From NCBI GenBank assembly GCA_021300075.1, contig JAJTIB010000195.1:1-6278 (forward strand): 6,278 nt of DNA. The letters run 5' to 3'. Origin of the DNA: Rickettsiales bacterium. GTDB taxonomy: Bacteria; Pseudomonadota; Alphaproteobacteria; Rickettsiales; UBA3002. Of the stretch, positions 1 through 5,140 are shown in pieces (position 1 is the first letter of the stretch; each line of letters starts with the position of its first letter). The translations under genes and the position numbers were made by a program. The notes beneath the pieces were generated by a model. That model was not told the DNA's origin. It saw only the letters and a program-made list of their open reading frames with translations, and did not search any database.

Positions 1-985
1 ACGTGGCGCAGATTTGAAGCCGCGCATTGCGCTTAGAGACGAGAAAGGCGAAATCATCAAGCTCGCCAATGGTCTTGAGGCACGCTACTTCCTGCCCGTC
101 GATGCGATTCTGAGCGTAGAAGACCAGCAGAAAGTCCATGCGGGAGATGTACTGGCGCGGATTCCGCGTGAGTCTTCGAAAACCCGCGACATCACGGGCG
201 GTCTGCCGCGCGTGGCGGAATTATTTGAAGCCCGTAAACCGAAGGATCACGCCATTATTTCGGACCTCGAAGGCGCAATTGAATTCGGCAAGGACTATAA
301 AAACAAGCGTCGCCTGATTGTGCGCTCTAAAGACGCCTCGATTGAGCCGGTGGAGTATATGATCCCCAAAGGTAAGCATATTACCGTGCATGAGGGCGAT
401 TATGTGCAAAAAGGCGACCTGCTGATGGATGGCAATCCCGTGCCGCATGATATTCTGCGGGTCATGGGTGTTGAAGCGCTGGCACAATACATGGTCAATG
501 AAGTTCAGGCCGTGTACCGTCTGCAAGGGGTGACGATTAACGATAAACATATTGAAGTCATCGTCCGTCAGATGCTGCAGAAAGTCGAAATCACCAACCC
601 GGGTGAGACGACCTTCCTCACTGGGGAAGTGGTAGACCGCGAAGAGCTGATCGAGATGAACGACAAAGCATCGAAGGAAGGTTTCCGTAATGCTGAAGCC
701 TCACCGGTACTGCAGGGGATTACCAAGGCGTCCTTGCAGAACCGCTCGTTTATTTCGGCCGCGAGCTTCCAGGAAACCACGCGGGTGCTGACCGAGGCGG
801 CTGTTTACGGCAAGAAGGATCGCCTAATCGGCCTCAAGGAAAACGTTATCGTCGGCCGCTTGATTCCGGCCGGCACGGGAGCGGCAATCCAGCGCATGAA
901 GCGTATTGCTAAAACCCGCGACGCGGAGATTGAGGCACAAAAGCCCGTGGCGCAGATTGAAGCCAGTAATGGTGAGGCGGCCTAA
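1..985 (+). CDS. rpoC: RNA polymerase beta' subunit, C-terminal part (5'-truncated)
   Basis: This is the last 327 residues of the beta' subunit of DNA-dependent RNA polymerase; the frame is already open at the window edge (first full codon at base 2), so the gene starts upstream. It lacks the catalytic metal-binding region and holds the C-terminal clamp, jaw and tail segments. Counting from the first full codon, highly conserved beta' blocks are visible: DITGGLPRVAELFEARKP at about 63-80, YMIPKGKHITVHEGDYV at about 119-135, DGNPVPHDILRVMGVEAL at about 143-160, and a PVLQGITKASLQ...FISAASFQETTRVLTEAAV block at about 235-267, followed by GLKENVIVGRLIPAGTG. The TTG at base 14 is an internal Leu codon, not a start. 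A short variable tail rich in Ala and Glu ends at TAA (983-985). No str-operon gene follows on this strand; the next gene, rlmN, converges from the other strand. Identity is very secure. Confidence 0.98.
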   Translation, partial: RGADLKPRIALRDEKGEIIKLANGLEARYFLPVDAILSVEDQQKVHAGDVLARIPRESSKTRDITGGLPRVAELFEARKPKDHAIISDLEGAIEFGKDYKNKRRLIVRSKDASIEPVEYMIPKGKHITVHEGDYVQKGDLLMDGNPVPHDILRVMGVEALAQYMVNEVQAVYRLQGVTINDKHIEVIVRQMLQKVEITNPGETTFLTGEVVDREELIEMNDKASKEGFRNAEASPVLQGITKASLQNRSFISAASFQETTRVLTEAAVYGKKDRLIGLKENVIVGRLIPAGTGAAIQRMKRIAKTRDAEIEAQKPVAQIEASNGEAA

Positions 986-991
986 CGCATT

Positions 992-1044
992 TCTGGTTTG
1001 GTAGGCGGCGGTTCTAAAAATTCCTCGCCGAGCGCCGCGCCAGA
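992..1044. terminator. Nested inverted repeats between convergent rpoC and rlmN, possible terminator
   Basis: The 61-nt gap between the two convergent stop codons contains two nested inverted repeats: TCTGG (992-996) with CCAGA (1040-1044), and GCGGCG (1005-1010) with CGCCGC (1033-1038), around a 22-nt loop. The loop contains a run of five A on the + strand, which is five T on the - strand. The position is right for a shared terminator of rpoC and rlmN. However, the stem is interrupted and no U-run directly follows it on either strand, so it is not a classical intrinsic terminator. Function is inferred from position. Confidence 0.3.
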
Positions 1045-1046
1045 CG

Positions 1047-2294
1047 TTAGAGCTTCACCTTCTGTCCCTTCTTGAGTTCACTCAAGGATTTGAGCTGGCC
1101 GCAGGCTGCCAGAATATCCTGTCCGCGACTGCGGCGAATGGGGGCGGCGAGCCCTGCTTCCATCAGAATCCGGCCAAAAGCGTGAATGCGGTTATTGCTC
1201 GAGCATTGGTAGGGCGCACCCGGCCAGGGGTTAAACGGAATCAGATTCACTTTCGAGGGAATGTGTTTGAGCAGCCGCACTAATTCCCGCGCTTCGGCTT
1301 CGGAATCATTGACGCCGGCCAGCATCACATATTCAAACATGATGCGCCGTGTCTGGCTTTTGCTGGCATAATAGCGGCAGGATTCGAGCAATTCCTTGAT
1401 CGGGTATTTACGATTGATGGGCACGATTTCGTCGCGCAGCGCATCCGTTACCGCATGTAATGAGATGGCGAGATTGACATTGGCGTCATCCGCCAGCGAG
1501 TAAATTCTGGGTACAACACCGGAGGTGGAGACGGTGATTTTGCGTTTGGAAATGGCCAGCCCCTCCGCATCCATCAGGATTTTACAGGCTTTCACCACGT
1601 GATCATAATTAAATAGCGGCTCGCCCATACCCATGAAGACGATATTCGTTAGTTGGCGTTCACCGGAAGGGGATGATCCGATAATCGGATGATCCGATGA
1701 TCCGTGACGTTGTTTGTTTTTATTGGTGGATGCTGCTTTATACGGATCATCCGATAATCTAGTCATCCGATCATCCCTCGCCCGACTCCACTCCCCCAGG
1801 CCATCCCTGGCCACCAGTACTTGGGTGATAATCTCCGCCGCCGTCAGGTTACGCACCAGACGCTGCGTGCCAGTATGGCAGAAAGTACAGGCGAGCGTGC
1901 AGCCAACCTGCGAGGAGACACAGAGCGTGCCGCGCGGTGGGTCGGGGATGAAGACAGTCTCAACTTCATTGTCGTCGGCATAACGCAGCAGCCATTTGCG
2001 AGTTGCATCAAGCGAGATTTTATCCTGGGCGATGCCCGCGCGCGCCACCAGAAAATGCTCGGCCAGTTTGGCGCGGGTGGGGCCGGCGATATTGGACATC
2101 TGGGCGAAATCGGTGACGCCTTTCTTATACATCCAGTCCCAGATCTGTTTGACGCGAAACGGCTCTACCTTGAGGGGTTCCATTGCCTCGCGCATCTCCT
2201 CGCGCGTCAGCCCAACGAGATTGATTTTCGCACTCAGTGCCTCGGCCGCATTATCCGCCTTCTCGGCGGTTTTCATGATTGCGTGTGGTTGCAT
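1047..2294 (-). CDS. rlmN: Dual-specificity 23S rRNA (A2503-C2) / tRNA (A37-C2) methyltransferase RlmN, with in-frame insertion
   Basis: RlmN is a cytosolic radical-SAM enzyme that methylates C2 of A2503 in 23S rRNA and of A37 in some tRNAs. The 415-residue product has an N-terminal accessory region (about 26-120, including LTREEMREAMEPLKVEPFRVKQIWDW), the CVSSQVGC block with Cys125, and the [4Fe-4S] motif Cys132-x3-Cys136-x2-Cys139. GMGEP follows at 222-226, then the KITVSTSG and NLAISLHA blocks, and near the C-terminus the Cys398 of DILAACGQL. Cys125 and Cys398 correspond to the E. coli mechanistic cysteines 118 and 355, so the enzyme looks complete. Residues of about 173-208 have no counterpart in usual RlmN and are encoded by the palindromic element at 1670-1777; without those 36 residues the protein is 379 aa (E. 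coli: 384). The ATG at 2292-2294 has no clear Shine-Dalgarno; the ATG at 2274-2276 (Met7) is an alternative. It converges with rpoC and diverges from the J-like gene. Confidence 0.96.
   Translation of the reverse strand: MQPHAIMKTAEKADNAAEALSAKINLVGLTREEMREAMEPLKVEPFRVKQIWDWMYKKGVTDFAQMSNIAGPTRAKLAEHFLVARAGIAQDKISLDATRKWLLRYADDNEVETVFIPDPPRGTLCVSSQVGCTLACTFCHTGTQRLVRNLTAAEIITQVLVARDGLGEWSRARDDRMTRLSDDPYKAASTNKNKQRHGSSDHPIIGSSPSGERQLTNIVFMGMGEPLFNYDHVVKACKILMDAEGLAISKRKITVSTSGVVPRIYSLADDANVNLAISLHAVTDALRDEIVPINRKYPIKELLESCRYYASKSQTRRIMFEYVMLAGVNDSEAEARELVRLLKHIPSKVNLIPFNPWPGAPYQCSSNNRIHAFGRILMEAGLAAPIRRSRGQDILAACGQLKSLSELKKGQKVKL
1670..1777 (-). repeat. 108-bp palindromic element inserted in frame in rlmN
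   Basis: Two 35-nt arms (1670-1704 and 1743-1777) form an imperfect inverted repeat, matching at 28 of 35 positions, around a 38-nt centre (1705-1742) with 13 G/C bases (34%). The arms are built from a GGATGATCCG-type unit: GATGATCCG occurs at 1672-1680, 1688-1696 and 1696-1704, and its complement CGGATCATC at 1743-1751. The total of 108 bp is 36 codons, so the rlmN frame is kept. The encoded peptide starts RDDRMTRLSDDPYK and ends SSDHPIIGSSP; it is polar and low-complexity, and lies between the radical-SAM cysteines and GMGEP. All other five frames are closed by stops inside the arms. It resembles in concept the Rickettsia palindromic elements found within genes, but I do not recognise it as a named family. 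No transposase or obvious target duplication is seen. Confidence 0.8.
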
Positions 2295-2437
2295 GGGTGA
2301 TTATGTAAGGTATTTTTTTGGGCATTGCACTCACTTCTCACGCTTCGCGGCCATTGTGTATGTTTGGCAGGTTTTACTTGCCACCCACAACGATTAGTGG
2401 TCTTGGTTCAAGACAACACTACGAATAGTAGGGTGCG
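2295..2437. promoter_or_regulatory. Divergent intergenic region between rlmN and the J-like gene
   Basis: These 143 bp separate the divergent starts of rlmN and the J-like protein gene and should hold both promoters. On the - strand a CATAAT hexamer (2305-2300, one mismatch to the -10 consensus) sits 5 nt before the rlmN ATG, with no good -35 at the usual distance. On the + strand a TTGGCA (2364-2369) resembles a -35, but no convincing -10 follows. TTGGCA also forms part of a small imperfect hairpin, GGCAGG (2366-2371) with CTTGCC (2377-2382). A T-run lies at 2313-2319. The AGGG at 2430-2433, 4 nt before the ATG at 2438, is a modest ribosome-binding site. None of these sites is strong enough to call individually. 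Confidence 0.4.
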
Positions 2438-3190
2438 ATGGCAAATTTACTTAGTGAGCGTACGCGTAAACAGGAAGAACTGTACCTTAAAGCGCGGCTT
2501 TCAAGCGCGCTTAAACTACTCGAAGCCCAAGCCCGCGGCGCATTACAGCTTGAAGAAGAACTCACACAATTTATCGATCACTATTACCGCGAGGTGGGCG
2601 GGTATGTGGAAGAGCTGACCCGGATTGAGTCCGAATTAAACGTGCTGGCCAAGCCTGATTTAGCGATTTCTACCATCAGTTCCGCTATGCATGACGCTGC
2701 ACTGCAAGCACAGCATGATCGGGCGGATGAATTAAAACGCCGCTACCGTATGCTGGCAAAAGTCGTGCATCCCGATGCGGCGGAAAGCGAAGAGGACCAT
2801 GCGCGTCGCAGTGAGCGAATGCTTGAAGTCAACGCGGCATATGTGCAGGGCGACCTTGCCCGCCTCGTCTCGATGGAGGCGGCCTGGGCGCGCGAGCATT
2901 TATGGGACTTGCCCGAAGAAGCCCGGATGAGGGCACTGCTGGAACATATCGCGACAGTGGAAAAAGCGGCTGAGCATTACCGCGCCGAGCGCCACGGCCT
3001 GATGCATTCGCCGGTCTATGAATTGATGTTGCGAGCTACGAGTGCGCGCCTCGCGGGACGCGACTGGATTGCAGCGGTGGTGGATAACATCAAAACTGCC
3101 ATTGCCGCGAAAGAGCGCAGCCTAGTAAGCGCACGGCTTGAGGCCATCAGCGACTGGCGCTATCAGCATCGTGTGGCAGAAGTGGCCTAG
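2438..3190 (+). CDS. J-domain-like (HPD motif) coiled-coil protein of unknown function
   Basis: The 250-residue product is predicted to be cytosolic: no signal peptide or membrane segment is visible. Residues of about 8-75 are charged, with helical and probably coiled-coil character. Residues 98-145 resemble helices II and III of a J domain: ELKRRYRMLAKVVHPD with the HPD triad at 111-113, then SERMLEVNAAYVQGDLARLV. A canonical helix I (YxxLG type) and the typical post-helix III segment are missing, so it is a partial or divergent J domain. HPD contacts DnaK-type Hsp70 in true J proteins; whether it does so here is inference. The rest (146-250) is helical and not recognised. The start is an ATG with AGGG 4 nt upstream. 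It is divergent from rlmN and overlaps rpoH tail-to-tail by 4 bp. Annotation as a J-domain-containing hypothetical protein is the most that can be supported. Confidence 0.85.
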   Translation: MANLLSERTRKQEELYLKARLSSALKLLEAQARGALQLEEELTQFIDHYYREVGGYVEELTRIESELNVLAKPDLAISTISSAMHDAALQAQHDRADELKRRYRMLAKVVHPDAAESEEDHARRSERMLEVNAAYVQGDLARLVSMEAAWAREHLWDLPEEARMRALLEHIATVEKAAEHYRAERHGLMHSPVYELMLRATSARLAGRDWIAAVVDNIKTAIAAKERSLVSARLEAISDWRYQHRVAEVA

Positions 3191-4098
3191 GCTCGCGGGG
3201 CGGGTAGCGCCGGCGGCGAGGCGGCGGCGAGGACATGGGCGGTCATTTTCTCGATTGCTCGCGCTTCAATCTGGCGGATGCGCTCACGCGAGATGCCAAA
3301 ACGCTGCGATAAATCCTCGAGCGTTTCCGGCTCTTCCTTGAGGCGCCGCGCTAGAATAATCGCCTGTTCGCGTTCGCTTAAGTTCGCCATCGCCTTTTGC
3401 AGCAGCCCGTGCTTGGCCGCAAATTCCTGCGTATCGCCCAATATTTCCTCATGTGAGGCAGAGGGGTCGGCCAAGAGGTCGCCCCATTCGCCGCCTTCGC
3501 CGTCGTGACTGATGGGGGCGTTGAGGCGCTGATCAGTGGCGCTCATGCGGTCATCCATGTCGATGACGTCCTGCTCGGGTACGTCCAGTTCTTTGGCGAT
3601 GATACGGATTTCATCCGGCGTCAGGGTTTTGGAATCCTCCACCTGTTTGAGGCGGCGCTTCATTTTCTTGAGGTTGAAAAACAGGCGCTTCTGCGCGGCG
3701 CTCGAGCCCATTTTGACGAGCGACCAGGAGCGCAGCACAAATTCCTGAATGGCGGCGCGAATCCACCACATTGCGTAGGTTGAGAGCCGGAAGCCCTTGT
3801 CCGGCTCGAATTTTTTGACAGCCTGCATCAGCCCGAGATTGCCTTCGGCAATTAGGTCGCTGATGGGCAGGCCATAGCCGCGGTAACTGCCGGCGATTTT
3901 TGCGACCAGCCGCAAATGGCTGGTGACGAGGCGATGGGCGGCACTGTAGTCGCCATCCTCGGTCCAGCGCTTGGCGAGCGCATATTCTTCGTCCGCCGAG
4001 AGCATCGGGAATTTTTGGATTTCCTGCAAGTACTGGCGCAATCCACCATCGGCCGAGAGCACCGGCAGGGGCATGGTTTTGTGATTTTGCATTGCCAT
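3187..4098 (-). CDS. rpoH: RNA polymerase heat-shock sigma factor RpoH (sigma-32)
   Basis: This 303-residue sigma-70 family protein directs RNA polymerase to heat-shock promoters. Sigma region 2 spans about 52-127, with SHLRLVAKIAGSYRGYGLPI, DLIAEGNLGLMQAVKKFEPD and the -10-recognition segment around FRLSTYAMWWIRAAIQEFVL. The RpoH box, QKRLFFNLKK at 136-145, separates sigma-32 from other sigma factors (E. coli: QRKLFFNLR). Region 4 is at about 236-288, with a helix-turn-helix LEDLSQRFGISRERIRQIEA. The N-terminal LPVLSADGGLRQYLQEIQKFPML is typical of alphaproteobacterial RpoH. The ATG at 4096-4098 has no clear Shine-Dalgarno; Met3 (4090-4092) and Met9 are alternatives. The last 15 residues are an Ala/Pro tail encoded over an 11-bp tandem duplication (3211-3232). 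The gene lies 30 nt downstream of rluD on the same strand and its TAG overlaps the stop of the convergent J-like gene. Confidence 0.97.
   Translation of the reverse strand: MAMQNHKTMPLPVLSADGGLRQYLQEIQKFPMLSADEEYALAKRWTEDGDYSAAHRLVTSHLRLVAKIAGSYRGYGLPISDLIAEGNLGLMQAVKKFEPDKGFRLSTYAMWWIRAAIQEFVLRSWSLVKMGSSAAQKRLFFNLKKMKRRLKQVEDSKTLTPDEIRIIAKELDVPEQDVIDMDDRMSATDQRLNAPISHDGEGGEWGDLLADPSASHEEILGDTQEFAAKHGLLQKAMANLSEREQAIILARRLKEEPETLEDLSQRFGISRERIRQIEARAIEKMTAHVLAAASPPALPAPRA
3211..3232 (-). repeat. 11-bp exact tandem duplication at the 3' end of rpoH
   Basis: CGGCGGCGAGG occurs at 3211-3221 and again directly at 3222-3232. It encodes part of the Ala/Ser/Pro tail of RpoH. Because 11 is not a multiple of three, the copy number determines the reading frame of the final residues. 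With one copy removed, the frame would miss the present TAG and run to the next in-frame stop at 3122-3124. Confidence 0.75.
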
Positions 4099-4101
4099 AT
4101 T

Positions 4102-4149
4102 CTTATAACGTTCGGCGGGAACCCTATCTCAAGACCCTGCTTTTGTCAA
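4102..4149 (-). promoter_or_regulatory. Candidate rpoH promoter elements in the rluD-rpoH junction
   Basis: Two weak readings are possible on the - strand. A perfect TTGACA (4149-4144), inside the end of rluD, is followed after 17 nt by TAGGGT (4126-4121, three of six -10 matches), giving a short leader before the rpoH ATG. Alternatively TTGAGA (4132-4127), overlapping the rluD stop, is followed after 19 nt by TATAAG (4107-4102), but that hexamer is only 3 nt from the ATG and would require initiation at or inside the start region. rpoH may instead simply be co-transcribed with rluD. All of this is inference from motif similarity. Confidence 0.25.
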
Positions 4150-5139
4150 GGTAACGAGGGCTTTTTCGAGGGTGATCAAATCCTCTGGCAGGGCGGCGGC
4201 GAAGGTCATTTTCTCGTGCGTTTTCGGGTGGATAAGGCTCAATTCCCGGGCATGAAGCGCCTGACGCGGCAGGGCAGAAATCACTGCCATCACGGTCTCA
4301 GGAATCGCCACCCCTTGCGCGCGCAGCCGGTTAAGCCGCGTCGCGGTCGAAGGTCCATAGACCGGGTCGCCCATGATCGCGTGACCCAGATGCGCGAAAT
4401 GCACGCGCAATTGATGGGTGCGTCCAGTTTCAAGCGCGCAGTCAAGCCGGCTGGCCGCCACCAGCCCGTCCTGCGCGTAGCGGGCTTCGCTCGTGTAATG
4501 TGTCACTGCATGGCGGCCCGTTGCGACAATCGCCATTTCCTTGCGTTGACGCGGGTGGCGGGCAATTGCCGCCTCGATCGTTCCCTGTCGTTGCCGTAGC
4601 TCACCCCAGACAAAAGCCGTATAGCGGCGCGACAAGGTGCGCGCTTTCAACTGGGCGGAGAGATGCTGGTGCGCCGCATCGGACTTCGCGACGACCAACA
4701 GGCCAGAAGTGTCTTTGTCGATGCGGTGAACAATCCCTGGGCGCGCGACCCCGCCAATGCCCGAAAGCGAATTGCCGCAATGGGCAAGCAGCGCGTGGAC
4801 GAGCGTGCCCTGGTAATGACCTGGCGCCGGGTGAACGGTAAGTCCGGCCGGTTTATTAATCACCAGTAAATCTGCATCTTCATAGAGAATCGTCAGGGGA
4901 ATTTTCTCTGGTATGAGCGTCATTGGTGTGGCGGCGGGTTCGTGCAGGAGATAAATTTCCTGGAACCTCACTTTGCGCGAGGCGTCGGTGACGGGCTGGT
5001 TGCCAACACGAACCATGCCTTGGGCGAGCAGTGCCTGAATGCGACTGCGGGTCAGATGTGGCAAGACGAGTGTGAGGAATTTATCGAGCCGAAGGCCCTT
5101 GTTCTCGGGCGCGACCTCGCAGCGATGGTGCGTTTCCAT
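4129..5139 (-). CDS. rluD: RluA-family 23S rRNA pseudouridine synthase, probably RluD
   Basis: This enzyme isomerises uridines to pseudouridine; RluD acts on helix 69 of 23S rRNA (1911, 1915 and 1917 in E. coli). The 336-residue product has an N-terminal S4 RNA-binding domain (about 12-66, GLRLDKFLTLVLPHLTRSRI) and then the RluA catalytic domain: NKPAGLTVHPAPGH near 95-108, RPGIVHRIDKDTSGLLVVAK at about 133-152 with catalytic Asp141 in HRID, and GRTHQLRVHFAHLGHAIMGD at about 239-258. Length is close to E. coli RluD (326 aa). I chose the ATG at 5137-5139, which begins 1 nt after the M16 stop and fits translational coupling; a TTG four codons upstream (5149-5151) would overlap the M16 gene. The rluD-rpoH linkage is common in Alphaproteobacteria. 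RluC or another RluA paralogue is possible; the family assignment is secure. Confidence 0.93.
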   Translation of the reverse strand: METHHRCEVAPENKGLRLDKFLTLVLPHLTRSRIQALLAQGMVRVGNQPVTDASRKVRFQEIYLLHEPAATPMTLIPEKIPLTILYEDADLLVINKPAGLTVHPAPGHYQGTLVHALLAHCGNSLSGIGGVARPGIVHRIDKDTSGLLVVAKSDAAHQHLSAQLKARTLSRRYTAFVWGELRQRQGTIEAAIARHPRQRKEMAIVATGRHAVTHYTSEARYAQDGLVAASRLDCALETGRTHQLRVHFAHLGHAIMGDPVYGPSTATRLNRLRAQGVAIPETVMAVISALPRQALHARELSLIHPKTHEKMTFAAALPEDLITLEKALVTLTKAGS

Positions 5140-5140
5140 C

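Noticed and set aside
1672..1751. GATGATCCG repeats as a CRISPR array or simple tandem repeat
   Set aside because: The units are short, partly overlapping and arranged in opposite orientation in the two arms, without unique spacers; a palindromic element explains them better.
1670..1777. rlmN as a pseudogene disrupted by an insertion
   Set aside because: The frame is intact through the element, all mechanistic cysteines (125, 132, 136, 139 and 398) and GMGEP are present, and the C-terminal half is complete.
1821..2300. A 159-codon open frame on the + strand
   Set aside because: It is antisense to the N-terminal part of rlmN, including its catalytic cysteine region, has no recognisable motif, and is adequately explained by codon bias on the other strand.
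3916..4599. A 227-codon open frame on the + strand
   Set aside because: It lies antisense across the rpoH start, the rluD-rpoH junction and much of rluD, all of which have clear family motifs on the other strand; its translation shows no recognisable domain. It is a shadow of high-GC coding sequence.
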